Below are positions 13,801-23,539 of a stretch of DNA of 64,000 nucleotides, piece by piece. Under the pieces are notes generated by a model. The model made no database searches. It was not told where the DNA came from and saw nothing but the letters and a program-made list of their open reading frames with translations. Made by a program: the position numbers and the translations under genes. Position 1 is the stretch's first letter. Each line of letters begins with the position of its first letter. Source of the stretch: Diadema setosum (taxonomy: Eukaryota; Echinodermata; Echinoidea; Diadematoida; Diadematidae); NCBI RefSeq assembly GCF_964275005.1, contig NC_092685.1:27079649-27143648 (forward strand), in the 5' to 3' direction.

Positions 13801-16800
13801 TCTTTCAGCAAGTGCAAAATCTTGTCCCATTCCATGAATAAAGACCATACACTATTTGTTTTATACAACACCTGGGACGTCAACAGATGTGGTCTACACA
13901 GATCCTTGAATTTAGCACAGAAATGGCAACCATTTTCCTTGAAAGGTGACTGAGTAGCGCAATCACAGTCAGTCCAGTACATGTACATAGGTACGCGAAG
14001 CCGATCGGTTGAAGTTGTTTACAAAACTGAGTGACAAACTACGCACTTGTGAGTGGAGTTATAATTGTTGAGTGTGCGTGGCAAATGTTTGTTTATTGTG
14101 ATATCAAAGCCATGCAACGGCACAGAAACTTGTGAATCGATTGTGAGTTTATCATGGGAGTCAACGGAAATTGGTGACATCAGCCACGCAATATCCATTT
14201 TTGCTCACACAAAATTGCATTGCTGACAGAGACAGCATGCGATGGTACTTTCAACTGAATGTCGCGTGATGGGCTATCAACCAATCGGATAGCAACATTC
14301 TTTTTAGGTTTTGTATAACAGTTATGGATGGTGTGTGTTGGCTGTGAAAAAGCCAGTGGAAAGTGAAACTCATCATTCACCTGGACTCTGTGTCGGTAGC
14401 AACTGAGCTAATGTGCACTCCCTCCCTTCGTAAAACATTTATCATCCCTTCTTTGTCCATTTTGGATACAAGACATTGCTGAATTCTCATAGAGTGTCAT
14501 TATCATCAACGTCATCCAAACAGGATTCATCTGCTCATTTGTTGAAGTGTGCATGGTGGAATGACTTCCATCTTTTTCTATGAAGTCCTAAAATACAATG
14601 AATGTTTTGTTCACACGTCCCAGGTCTGAGCTGGCTTCTATGACGTACCGGACTCCGGAGCAGGTGACGAAGAGGATGCAAGAGGAGTGAGTAGTCCCCA
14701 AGAATTAAACATTAAAAAGTTCAAACTCCTTTATGGATAGATACAAAGCAATTTCATACAATGTTTATGGTGTGTGTGTGTTTTTTGTTTTGAAAGTTAG
14801 ACAACAGAACAGATCTTCCAAGAATGAAACATTAAGAAGGAACTGCTTTATGAATAGTTACAAAGCAATTCCATGCCATTTTCATGGTGGTTTTTAAAAA
14901 GAAAAAGAAAAAGAAAAGACAATCAGAACAGAATGGAAGAGGTGTTATCCAAGCTGGTTTGAAACGAAACCAAGCATTGACATTTTGAAGTTTCGCAAGT
15001 TTTCTTGAAACAGTGATAATTGTAGCAAACATATGAGTATGCAGATTAGACAAGATGATGATGTCACCTCTTTACAGGTCTCCCATTGATACACACACTT
15101 TTAACAATTACCTTGGGCAGGATTTTTTAATGAAACTTTGACTGTTCTGTACATTTGACTTTACTGTGTTCATTAAAGTCAGGTTGCGGTAGTAGTCACA
15201 TGATGACAAGAGTGATGATAGTGCTTGTTAGGATGATAATGATGATGACATTGATTGCTTAACTTACGGTAACGGTTGCAGTGGGTATGGATACAAGAAT
15301 TATGATGGAATGTGCTGGTAAAGGTGATGATGCCTATTCTTTGAAGGTTTCTGTGGTGGTGGAATGTGCGATGATAGGTGGTTTCACTGTATACCATGTA
15401 TGAAGGTGGTCCTGAAAAGGACCTACCCTGGTACTCAATCTTGGTATTTTGGTAAGCATGTTCTTACTGTCCTCAGGTGGACAGTCTGGGATGGTAGGAA
15501 CATGCTTACTTAAAAATCAGGATTGAGTAGGTCCTTTTCAGGACCACACTCCCATCCAAGAAAGAATGCACAGTGTACCATGAAACTACCTTCCACCAAG
15601 TGATGATGCCTGTTGGCTTCCCTATTGAAGAATATAATTGGTGGGATTTTGCTCTGATGCCATGATATGATGGTAGGGTAAGCAGCAGTTTTGATATAGA
15701 CAATCATAGCAACTTTAATGTCCATGATCGTTCCAAATGATTGTGGTACCTCTGCCAACATTTTTCTGTTAAGGGTACTTGTGTGTGAGAAGCATGTCCA
15801 TAGGTCTCTTTGTCCCTTCTCCTACCATCAATGTGAATTTCATTTCCCTTTTGAATTAGGTGTCTTTCTGGCAAATCATCCCTGCTGGTAAACAGGCTAC
15901 TTTGAGTGAAAGCTTTAAAAAAAAAATGAAGAGGCTGAAGAGCAATAGCAGGATCCATTATTCATGTGAAAATTCCCATAAGATTTTGTGCTTGTAAAAA
16001 TTCCCTTTAGATTTTGTGTTTGCAAATCGTGCCTCCTCTCATACTCCTGCCAATCCTGCCTTTTTCTCCCCCATACTAGGGAGGAAGAACTGAGGTATCT
16101 GGAGTTTGTGACCGATGTGACCAACGACGTCTTGAATCGCGGAATCTACACCAACACCGTCCTCAAGCAGGTGTTTGAGTCTCACATCGAGAGAAACATA
16201 GGGAGACTGGACGAGGTGGGTCATGTTCCAAATCATGCGCAAATGAATTCTTCTAGATTCAAGAATTTTGTATCGGTAGTTTCAAGTTCTCTTACTCCAC
16301 AATTAGAGTGAACAGTAGAATGGCAATTATGTAATATCTCTCCCTCTTTCTCTGATTTCATCATATGTCTGGCTACTCAGTTGAGTACATACCCTAGATG
16401 CATTTAACCATGGCTTCAATGTTCACTGCAATGTGTATGCTTGTAGTGCTATTTGCACAGAGTCGGCATGTTCATTAAAACACAACTGGAATAGTTAAAC
16501 TCACATTGTTATTGTGCTCGTTGCTTAACTTGGATTCAACCTTGTTTAGATTGTGGGAACTCGAATGCTACGGCAACTGATATGAGAATATATACAACTG
16601 CAAGGGTGAATGAGAATTTTGACAGAACAGTAGAGTTGTGATAAACATTTTCCATAATACATTCACTGCTCAAGTCAAGAATTTGTGCACTTGATCTCAA
16701 GATACCAGTATCATTAATCATCAATGGTTACACCATTGGGTGTTCTTCTAGTAGGTCATACAGAAAGTTGAGCCTTATCTTCGTTAATTAATCAGCAGTT

Positions 16801-17216
16801 AATCAATGTTTTTGTCGTGGAAAATAGTGTGCTTCGTAACTTTTCGTTAAATGTTGTCTACATTGGAGTGTAGACACTGGATGTTGGTACCTCTGTAGAA
16901 ATCATCACAATTTTTGGGGCCGGTGAGCAAAGTTTGTGAATACAGTATAGTGCCCTCTTTCGTGAGATAACATAGATTCTTTGTTTTTGTGTAAGACCCT
17001 CCTTGACACACTTTAGAGGAATAAAATTACCCACGGCTAAGTATTGAAAAACATAAGCTTAAACAGAATCATGATTACACTTCATAATTTGCGATTAATT
17101 TTCCCTAAACTCATCTTGCATTCCTAACATGACAGGTTCGTATGCGACATTTGATGAAGCAGCTGCAGGAGGATTTGGCGATTCCCTCATCGGATCAACC
17201 GGGCGATGGGACGTGA
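1679..17216 (+). CDS. spata7: spata7 orthologue, complete ten-exon gene (spermatogenesis-associated protein 7)
   Basis: Coding exons: 1679-1703, 4095-4175, 5190-5279, 7598-7645, 10187-10308, 10975-11429, 12723-12983, 14624-14686, 16080-16215 and 17136-17216. Every intron is GT-AG and all phases agree, giving 1362 bases (453 residues plus stop). Landmarks shared with vertebrate SPATA7 are FKGQHKGHLALKS near residues 22-34 (human FKGHLSTKS), VHYRKLSSAK near 56-65 (human VHYNKILSAK), HTPRTLKTNATSRLSQ in exon 6 (human FTPRTLKTEAKSFLSQ), EEELRYLEFVTDVTNDVL in exon 9 (human EEELLYLSFIEDVTDEIL) and MRHLMKQL in exon 10 (human MRHLLHVL). The human protein is about 600 residues. This one ends soon after the MRHL helix and lacks the long C-terminal extension. 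In vertebrates SPATA7 works in the photoreceptor connecting cilium with RPGRIP1 and RPGR, and mutation causes retinal dystrophy. A ciliary role here is inferred from the family. Confidence 0.95.
2007..2162. repeat. Foldback with perfect 24-bp inverted arms (spata7 intron 1)
   Basis: The arm at 2007-2030 (begins GAGTAAGCTAAACGG) is the exact reverse complement of 2139-2162. The 108-base spacer contains smaller palindromes (ctagatctag, ctatagac). It is a small non-autonomous element or a structured palindrome. No coding capacity. Confidence 0.8.
2293..2473. repeat. MITE-like repeat, copy 1 (lacks one end)
   Basis: It shares a long stretch with 33341-33537: tactgtaaaagtg at the start, gcgcatttcg, ctagcgcgaaaataaaa, atatttttgcttgc and ggaattaaaaaca. 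The 33 kb copy has both inverted ends, and this one lacks the right end. This repeat type occurs in sea urchin genomes as far as I recall. Confidence 0.7.
2679..2893. repeat. Foldback with 38-bp perfect inverted arms
   Basis: Positions 2679-2716 (starting CATCCAAAATTGCAATTTTC) are exactly complementary to 2856-2893. Related fragments (aaattattcaaccc) lie in the loop and again inverted near 3038-3052, so the element probably extends to about 3060. A single-stranded copy would form a long hairpin. Confidence 0.8.
3600..3920. repeat. TGTCCGC-rich palindromic patch
   Basis: The heptamer tgtccgc or its complement recurs several times here, and cctaggacactcctaggaatgtcc faces ggacattcccaggaatgtcc around 3750-3812. 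It is probably a degenerate foldback element. Several overlapping short open frames here come from the palindrome and are not genes. Confidence 0.5.
4095..4175 (+). CDS. spata7: spata7 coding exon 2
   Basis: Acceptor ttcaaccag, donor gtaagt. It completes codon 9 and encodes residues 10-35: a proline-rich stretch (TPTPAVPPSP) followed by SFKGQHKGHLALKSS. The FKG..GHL.LKS segment matches the conserved SPATA7 N-terminus. Confidence 0.93.
4300..4384. repeat. (TG)n/(TCTG)n microsatellite
   Basis: Nearly pure TG dinucleotides interrupted by TCTG units in spata7 intron 2, about 125 bases after exon 2. Both strands show spurious open frames of Cys-Val or His-Thr repeats. Confidence 0.95.
4915..5157. 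repeat. MITE-like element next to spata7 exon 3
   Basis: Inverted ends ATGCATACTTGCCAAC (4915-4930) and GTTGGCAGGTATGCAT (5142-5157) bound about 243 bases rich in the repeated word cagatttt/taagattt. The right end lies about 32 bases from the exon 3 acceptor, so the branch point and pyrimidine tract of intron 2 lie in or beside the element. Confidence 0.75.
5190..5279 (+). CDS. spata7: spata7 coding exon 3
   Basis: Acceptor ctacacag, donor gtaagt. It encodes residues 37-65 plus split codons at each side. It contains VTNLNVHYRKLSSAK, matching the conserved helix VKNHMAVHYNKILSAK of human SPATA7. A foldback repeat ends only about 30 bases upstream of the acceptor. Confidence 0.95.
5388..5772. 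repeat. Outer inverted repeat segment (spata7 intron 3)
   Basis: tttataaaatgggttc near 5388 is mirrored by gacccattttataaaa near 5757, immediately before the hairpin at 5773. The interior is CpG-rich (gcacggccgacgtcac, cgcgcgctactatacgcgc) and unlike the surrounding intron. Confidence 0.5.
5773..5941. repeat. Long imperfect hairpin (foldback element)
   Basis: aaatgatgcacagga at the left end is mirrored by tcctgtgcatcattt at the right, and most of the interior pairs too (gcgttagtggagatg with catctccactaacgc, gggtatttacaat with attgtaaataccc). The tight loop lies near 5855-5865. A 182-codon minus-strand open frame spans it but is a by-product of the palindrome. Confidence 0.85.
6461..6905. repeat. 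TTAA-ended foldback element, copy A (internally deleted)
   Basis: It begins TTAAAGGACAAGTTCACC and ends with GAACTTGTCCTTTAA. More than 100 bases at each end are inverted copies of each other (hatched by tttgaggaaaattggacaat and its complement). TTAA at both outer edges suggests piggyBac-type TTAA target duplication. It is 445 bp, against about 560-570 bp for copies B and C, owing to an internal deletion near 6785. Confidence 0.85.
7291..7336. repeat. Fragment of a 'tatactcggg' repeat
   Basis: tatagacccctgcccaagtatactcgggactagtctta is related to 53660-53757 and 48905-48977. It is a short dispersed repeat ending in gggttaa. Confidence 0.55.
7598..7645 (+). CDS. spata7: spata7 coding exon 4 (short)
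   Basis: Acceptor gattcacag, donor gtgagt. The 48-base exon encodes residues 67-81 (RIDSTTPKTWTLSTV) plus split codons. Phase continuity on both sides supports it. The residues themselves are poorly conserved, as expected in this part of the family. Confidence 0.85.
7866..9720. repeat. Composite tandem repeat filling spata7 intron 4
   Basis: Edges are roughly inverted: GCTTACCTGAG at 7868 against CTCAGGTGAGC at 9678. Inside are about three tandem units of roughly 310 bases starting near 7943, 8251 and 8567 (ttcatcttctt...gaaaa...ttttcaccaaa.ttggcaggtagcatccctaggggg). A different repeat (8769-9541) is inserted in the third unit. Homopurine/homopyrimidine G and C runs flank it. Such units occur in several marine invertebrate genomes. 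No gene is supported here. Confidence 0.75.
8769..9541. repeat. Nested element with GTCCCCGCCG ends and about 158-bp tandem units
   Basis: Left end GTCCCCGCCG (8769) and right end CGGCGGGGAC (9532-9541) are inverted. The left part carries (TCCG)n/(TG)n, then three to four tandem units of about 158 bases repeating gacctttgaccttg and attttgctacaaaatgctac. It sits within the larger composite repeat, so it probably arrived later. Confidence 0.75.
10187..10308 (+). CDS. spata7: spata7 coding exon 5 (basic helix)
   Basis: A strong (CT)n/(T)n tract and acceptor ttatag precede it, and donor gtaaga follows. It encodes residues 83-122. The start, KDQLRRQAMEKQKKKLASQK, is a highly charged helix equivalent to the human DQQRREKLKKELAQ region. 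A serine-rich linker follows. It exits in phase 0. Confidence 0.92.
10826..10870. repeat. (TG)n microsatellite, spata7 intron 5
   Basis: About 22 uninterrupted TG units roughly 100 bases upstream of exon 6. It is probably polymorphic in length. Confidence 0.95.
10975..11429 (+). CDS. spata7: spata7 coding exon 6 (largest, central region)
   Basis: Acceptor accattcag, donor gtgacc (AG/gtgacc). It encodes residues 123-273: an acidic start (DLDEDLADYG), a long low-complexity Ser/Thr/Arg/Asn linker, then SGDILDKRASKF and HTPRTLKTNATSRLSQ followed by PPKKKN. The last part aligns clearly with human SGDLLDKHSELF...FTPRTLKTEAKSFLSQ...PAKRKK. It is much more GC-rich than the flanking introns. Confidence 0.96.
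11636..11730. repeat. Fragment of an 'agcgccttttccagtgg' dispersed repeat
   Basis: tattttagagcgccttttccagtggatacaaagcgct resembles a very common short interspersed motif of marine invertebrates. It is short, so the assignment is tentative. The rest of spata7 intron 6 (11430-12722) shows no other feature. Confidence 0.4.
12723..12983 (+). CDS. spata7: spata7 coding exon 7 (charged coiled-coil-like)
   Basis: Acceptor ccatgcag, donor gtacgt. It encodes residues 275-360. The first half (SREQLKELDKRDRRENARLQ) is highly charged and heptad-like, followed by an acidic DDQEDDDQ segment and a basic linker. GC content is high. It has no close counterpart in the human sequence that I can align by eye, and is supported by splice phase, open frame and composition. 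Confidence 0.88.
13043..13280 (-). repeat. 5'-truncated copy of the tRNA-derived SINE at 57 kb
   Basis: It shares tgtttgtttcattttc, gatggctggacaacc...attcagct, gctggtcttccatgg and aatgaatgaagcag with 56774-57150, in the same orientation, but the tRNA-like head is missing. Such 5' truncation is usual for elements copied by target-primed reverse transcription. Confidence 0.7.
13281..14623. other. Rest of spata7 intron 7
   Basis: No repeat family or gene is recognised. A minus-strand open frame of 128 codons (13602-13988) has no recognisable domain and the composition of the surrounding intron. Confidence 0.5.
14624..14686 (+). CDS. spata7: spata7 coding exon 8 (short)
   Basis: Acceptor cgtcccag, donor gtgagt. 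It encodes residues 362-381 (SELASMTYRTPEQVTKRMQE) with split codons at both ends that restore R and E. It leads directly into the EEEL motif of exon 9. The human protein has a similar short linker before EEELLYLSF. Confidence 0.9.
15377..15590. repeat. Foldback element in spata7 intron 8
   Basis: ggtcctgaaaaggacctacc (15408) is mirrored by gtaggtccttttcaggacc (ends 15545), with actcaatc facing gattgagt and aagcatgttc facing gaacatgctt. The pairing continues outward (ggtggtttca against tgaaactacc). The loop lies near 15465-15490. Confidence 0.8.
16080..16215 (+). CDS. spata7: spata7 coding exon 9 (most conserved domain)
   Basis: Acceptor ccatactag, donor gtgggt. It encodes residues 383-427: EEELRYLEFVTDVTNDVLNR, then GIYTN and VFESHIERN. 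This is the best conserved SPATA7 block (human EEELLYLSFIEDVTDEILKL, GLFSN, LFERHIKQN). It is probably helical and exits in phase 0. Confidence 0.97.
17136..17216 (+). CDS. spata7: spata7 coding exon 10 (C-terminus and stop)
   Basis: Acceptor aacatgacag. It encodes residues 428-453, VRMRHLMKQLQEDLAIPSSD then QPGDGT, and ends in TGA at 17214-17216. MRHLMKQLQEDL matches human MRHLLHVLKVDL. The vertebrate protein continues well beyond this point, while this one stops about 14 residues later, so the C-terminal extension is absent or vertebrate-specific. Confidence 0.95.
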   Translation, partial: VRMRHLMKQLQEDLAIPSSDQPGDGT

Positions 17217-20200
17217 CCTTGGCCAGCTCCCCCTCCGTGAGGGACCTTTGACCTTTGCACTCCACTAAATCTCTTTCAAACGCATATTCATATATTTTTT
17301 AATGATTCATGCCTTGCAATATGTAGCTCATGTAAGCTAGACCTGAAGGAACTGAAGAGCAAATGATATATATTGAAGAAATGCTACAGTAGTAATCCTA
17401 GCTGAGATATGTGCTGGGGTAATTGATTAAACTATGATGGTAACCTGAATATACCTTCTGCACATCTCTGCACTAGTTTGTAATACCTTGCAATACTGAC
17501 CTTGATTTAACTCGTGTGTGAAATTTAAGTAAAAAGGATATTATTTGGATGACACAAGATCATGTGATAGATCATATTTGTGTCACAAAATACTGTAAAG
17601 TAGGCATATGCATAATGTATCATAGAGTGTTGGTGTGTGTCTTACAAAATCACAGAATTCGGCACTTTGAACTGTATATTTAGCTAAGATAGCATTTGTA
17701 ATATCTGTACTTTTTAATGCTGTGGTTTCACAAGCTATTGCAAAGCTAGTAGCAAAACAGGCCAGATTGCATGGTACAGTATTTAATGAAATACATGCAC
17801 TGATGCGGCTTTTTGACTCATACATTTGGCACTCCTATGTCTTACATTTCATTTCATTTCATTTATTTTTGATTTTTGACAAAAAGTTATACACAATCAT
17901 TAACACAGTATTATTGTCTGAATACAGAGCATTTAAAATGTTTGCATCAGCATGTGAATTGTTTGATGAGGTAACAAACTTTAAACAGAGTATGTGCCAA
18001 AGTAATACCAGACCGTAATCATACTGAATGCTGTTGATAAGAACTCCACGAATACAGCTTTTTTCACCTTGTATGTGGGATTATATGACTCTCTGAATTA
18101 CTTGTGGGAAATTTGAGCCGTAACACCTTTTCTGTCACCTGAAATCAAACCACAAGCAAAGTTTGTGTAGAAAAGACAGGCACACGCAGGACTACTTCCA
18201 GGACGATTGTTTTGATGTGAGTAAAGGGTAATGCACTCCTTCCTGCTAGCAAAATAGATATAGCCAGCCATCATCTGCATACAATGCCGTAAATCCAGAA
18301 ACATTCACAGTATGAAACTTTTGTGAACTGGAGCCAACAGCCTTTTTTGCTGCATGAAATTTTTGTGACTTGGAGCCGATGGCCTTTTTCTCATCATAAA
18401 AATGTTTCGAATCGCCATTGGCATTCAATGCATTGTGTAGAAAGACACTTTGGCGTGCTCCTTTCAAAGTTTGTGAAAGTTTCATGCATGGAAAAATTCC
18501 TGGTTTTACTGTACTGTATTTGACTGTAGCTCTGATGTAACTTGCTTCAAATTGCGCTCTGATGCTTGAGATGTGTCAGTTATGCAGTCGGCGGACTTCC
18601 TTGATGTCCCATCAAACAAGCAGTCATGCACTCATCACAATTTTTGGCAGGAAAGAAACGTACCATTGTCCACTTTGCTGTACATGCATACAGAGAATAG
18701 TGAACCCTTTGAAGTACACTGCAAGCTTCAATTCAGGGCATCGCCAATATGCAAGTGCCTCGCCAATATGCAAGTGCCTTCCTACCAGTCTTGTTCCAGA
18801 TGCATTGTGGGATTGCTCGGTGGCAAAGTTGGATCTGGTCTGAGCACATTACAGCTTGGCTGTGATGGCCGCAAATCAGTCAAATGGAAAATAAAGCAAA
18901 CTCGTTTAATGCCAAATTCAAATCGAGGAAAAGAACAATAATGAACAAAATATGTGCATTGATTGCATTGTCTTGTATTTTAATGAAAACATGCACTAAG
19001 CAACCAGAAGCGACATTGCCTATGGACTATCCCACAGTGCATCTGTGACAGGGCTCTATGTGTTGTTTTGCACGTTGGTGATACCACAAATTGTTGCCAT
19101 ATCTGCTGACACTCTGAAGTCATGTGTTTCATTTCAATTCCATCACAATGAGGAACTTTTTTTTTTTTTTTTTTGACGTTGAAAAGAGAGCATAAATCAT
19201 CTCATTTGAGTGACAAGAAAATGTGTGTCCAGACTGTATTCAATTCTCTTTGCATCATTTTATACAGTTTGCCATTTTCAACTGCAACTTGATGCTACAT
19301 GCATGTGAGATTGAGTTCTAAATTTACTTGTCTCTTTTACAGTGTCTTAGGAATGTTGTTCTTGCTGTTGTTGTATGGGGGGGGGGGGGGGAGGATAAAA
19401 CGAGAATGATGATGATGATGGATGGTATACCACAGTGTACAGGGCTTTGGTATGTTCACATACCAGTAGAAAGCATTGTTCGATATCAACAAATCTAGAC
19501 AACTTCCCTGCAGAATATATGTGTATTTTATTTACTGGGTTGCATTTGGCTTCCATGCAGGGTACCCCAACATTTTGAGCACGGATGGAAAGAAAGAAAA
19601 GGTTATCTTTCTTGTAAATGAAAAATTCACAAGAAATAGAATCATAAAGACAATCATGGCAGCTGTAACATAAAGACGTCATCAAGACTTGTGTGAATCT
19701 GTCAACTTTTTGTGAAGCCTTATAGCAGCTGCTGGATCTTAAGGAAGCAATATCTAAAAGATGTTTTCAAACAGACATTTGACGCCATAAAAAAAATGTT
19801 CTCTTACATGTATCTCTGTCCTGCTATGCCAATGTCTTTTTATGAGAAGAAAATGAAAACACCTTACAGCATTGGGATTGTGAAGTCTTTAGAATATATC
19901 TATGGGTAAATATAAACCAATCTTCAAAATATGTTTTGTGGCTTGTGTACTTAGTGAAGACTCCTCCATTTTTTCATGTGACAAACAAAAGAGCAGCACA
20001 TTGTTGTGAAAATCAGTGTTGATGTATCTAAATTCAGACTGAATTGATGATTAAAATTTTGATGAAATTTCACAGCCTTGAAACAGTTGTTTTGCTATCT
20101 GATGATTTCTGTAAGTTAAGCTGTTCTCTCTTCTTCCAAAACAAATGCACTTTCTCCTGAAATCATGATGTCTTGTTGTAATTTTGTTGAGGGTGATTTT

Positions 20201-20583
20201 ACAATCGGAGCACTGATCGCGCACTTGCACCATGTGTGCTTATGGAAGGTGGTCATAGCACTATCGCTGGAATGTTAATATTTGCAAGTTTAGAAGATGA
20301 CAACCGCTACAACAGGATGGAAACATTTGAACTCGTTACCCAAAAGGGTTTCAAAAATCTACACAAGTGCCTCCAGAAAAATGTGTCCTCGATTTGATAC
20401 GAAAGCTTGTAAGCTCACGTGTTGGACATTGCATGCAGGAGTGATGTTTCCTTTTCATGTAGGTGGTCTTTTGGTCTGAAGACTACCCTACAGCTGCTAT
20501 TATTGGCATGCTTTGCAGCAAAACACAACTCTGAGTCTGTTTGGATACCTGGAGTGTTTTTTTTTTTCTCTGAAGCCCAAGTA
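17217..20583. other. Downstream flank of spata7, no gene seen
   Basis: It may include the spata7 3' UTR. It contains a small tandem duplication (cgccaatatgcaagtgcct twice, 18741-18779), a G14 run at 19378 and AT-rich sequence. The short open frames have no recognisable similarity or splice context. Confidence 0.5.
18890..18895 (+). terminator. Possible poly(A) signal for spata7
   Basis: First canonical AATAAA downstream of the spata7 stop on the + strand, about 1.7 kb away. An ATTAAA variant occurs near 17426. Without transcripts the true cleavage site cannot be chosen, so the 3' UTR of 17217 to about 18.9 kb is only a guess. Confidence 0.2.
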
Positions 20584-21258
20584 CAATTGTGACCCGCAAC
20601 AACAAAAGGATCTGAAAGTCGCTGACGGCTGACCCTAGAAAATCGAGTTTGAAGTCAGATCATCAAAATCAGTCAAAACTATTGAATTTCTGTTTTTGGC
20701 TTAATTTTGTAGTCTAATGTTTCGTCTATCATCTGACGAAACTTCGAAGCTAATTGATTAAAGGAAAGGCAAGAAATTAGCAATTTTCTGGGCTATGATT
20801 TTCCGACTGTCAATGAACAGAAACGTGTCTGACGATTTTGATTTAGCGCCACAGATGGACTCTGCCCCTAGCAACGAGGGAGTGATCTTATTGATCAGTG
20901 CATGACATCCTGGTTACTCACTGGCCGTGCATAGACCACTGGCTCTGAGCTTGAATGAACATCGCGGAGGTTGCTAGAAGCATACCTTCTACTGTCAAGA
21001 AGTGAACACTGTCTTACCTCCCCTTGATCACGATTGCGTCGTAAGGAAAACTTTGAAAACGGTTTTCTCAAGACGCTGATTTTCTAGACCACTCGACATG
21101 CTCTCATGAAATAATAGATATCTCCGCAACAAAGTACTTTTATGAGTTGTGTTATATATGAAATGAAAGCGGAAGAGTAAGGGAATAATGTCATGTCATT
21201 TTCAGATAATTGACCTCCCCCGACTTTCGAATCCTTTTGTTTTAGTGGGTCACAATTG
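20584..21258. repeat. GTGACCC-ended inverted-repeat element
   Basis: The left end CAATTGTGACCCGCAACAA and the right end GTGGGTCACAATTG are inverted. The inner arms aaaggat and atcctttt also match. The repeated CAATTG-like edge could be a target duplication. Interior words (aagtcgctgacggctgaccc) are typical of a repeat I associate with sea urchins. No transposase frame is present, so it is non-autonomous. Confidence 0.75.
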
Positions 21259-23539
21259 GTAGAAACGATGAGGAAAGATACTTATTTAAAGTTAAGTTGA
21301 ATAATCAGCTAAGAATGGATTAAGTTTTGTGTATATAAAAGTTTTAGTGGTTTTAATCATCGACTGCCATTTCTTTGGAGTTAGTTTAGCTCAGTGGCCT
21401 GCATCAATCTTCAAAAGAAAAAAAAGACAATTGTGCTTGCCTTAACATCAAGAAATTATTTTGCATTTCTCTTTTCGCTTCCTGGTGAGTGCACCATACC
21501 TAGTGCTTTAAAGGGAAATGTCCTGGTATGTTTGCAATATATAGATGTTTTTCATCATAATTATGCTGTTTGATGTCCTTGTTTTATCTTTCTTTGTTGT
21601 ACACCAATGTTTCTAAAAAAGGCAGTAGGTCTTAGTTGGAAGACATCCATTTTTTTTTTTTTATCAAAGGAATGCAGAGAAAAAATAAACAATTAGTATT
21701 ATGCATTTAATTCAATCTTCCCTTAGTGAATAATGCATATACCTGTCATTTCCACTATTACAAAATCATTGTGGCTTTTTGTTTTTCTCTTCATAAATAT
21801 ACCCTTTCACACTGACACAAGTTCGATCTGTACATGTATCTGTATGTGTATGCTTTTATGTAATAAACCACATTGACTCTTCTCTAATCACAGTTTGCAA
21901 GGGTGACTGCATGAATGCAAATAATTCAAACAAAGCCATGTCATATTTTGCTGTCTGTTGGCCTTTTCTCAGTTTGACTAAATGCCTGTGGAATACAAAT
22001 AATCCATTTGAGTCTCTACAAAGTGTGGCATCCTTGGTTCATGTGTATAGAGCAAATACAGTGTGTTTTGGGTAGTGCAAGGATTATTTATTAGCCAGCA
22101 GTAACCCTCAAAAGCCGTGTTCACACACAGAAGTTATTGGTGTTTGCATCACAATGCAAAAATCTGTTTTGTATGCCACCCTTCACACATGCTGTCAAAG
22201 GCAAATTATTGCAAGAATTAAAAAACAAAAATCAAGCTGGAATGGGGAAAAAAAATCACTTGGCTTGCAAATAAAGTAATTTGAATCTCTAGACTGCCTC
22301 CATGTGGCCTAAACAATGAGTAGAATATGACCTGAGTGGGGAGTTGTATTGTGAGATTTAAAACAAATCTAGTTTTTTTCGCACGCTGTTCACCACCCAC
22401 TGCGTAGGGCAAATTATCTCCAGAGTTTCTCAACAAAATAAGTTGGGACTGATTTTGACATCGTGATGCTCATAAAGAGAGTTCACAATGTATCCTTTTT
22501 CATCCAGACACAAGAAATAATGGTTTTTGCATTGCCTTTGCAAAACCAATTTTCCAAACACCGTTAATATCAGGTGATTATGAATGAGGCTACTATGGTC
22601 ACAGCCCCACTGTATTCTAGTGGGGATGGGGGGGGGGGGGGTTATGGGATGATGAGTTGGGTGGGGGGGGGGAGTAGCAAGATAATTAGGGGATGGGGAA
22701 AGGGTGCATTAGCTTGCACTCGGAGAAAAGTTCTCTTTCTAGTCCAAGAATTATTGGAGCAGATTAATGAGTATGAAGGAGCATGATTGAGCACTGTTAC
22801 TGTGCATCATGCTTGATTCAAATCCATGTCCATTGGCCAAGGAGACCGTGGTTAAAAAAAAACGTCGCAGCAGAGAATTTTGATTGTTTTGTGCATGCAG
22901 TTCTCATGTGACTAGACTTTTTGGCACTGACATGCATTGACACTTATATTATGCTGAAATCAATGTAACTCTGAAGTCTGAACAGACTGTCATTTCAGTC
23001 CAGAACTTTACTTTTGTATTTATTTTTGTTATTTTCTGTCATTATTGCAATTATTTTACTGCATGTTATGCTCTGCTGCTTTTCTGTATTTTGAAAATTT
23101 AGGTTAATGCTTTTGTTTGCTTGCTTTTTTTGAAATCTCCTAGAATCCTTATATACAGGTATTTGAGAACATTACTGAAGAATTGTGTCACCTCTGTCTT
23201 CAAATGCCTGGTAATAAACAGGTCATTGTGATGTGTCAAAGAGCTTTCCACCCTCATAATGCTGATTTGAGCTGTAAGTGTCGGGGGGAAAAATGAATCA
23301 AAATGGTTGCTTGCATTTTCTGCCCTCAATATGGTGTAATGCTGTTTTCAAAGTTGTGAAACAGGCATTGAAACATCTCTTTTGCACTGGAATTCACCTT
23401 GTAAAGTCAGCATGGGTAGATGAGAAACTAAGTCAACGGAATCTGCTTTTCAACATATTCTCTTTTGTCATTACTGCTACGTCTTATGATTGTGTTGCTG
23501 CAATTTTGAGGATGTGTAGACAATAAAATGAGGCCTCCT
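21259..23539. other. Intergenic, no gene seen
   Basis: AT-rich with T-runs, two G-rich runs near 22626-22672 and short degenerate repeats around 22090-22440 (tttgcatcacaatgcaaaaatc, caaattattgcaag). AATAAA occurs on the + strand at 21862 and 23522. No supported gene. Confidence 0.5.
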
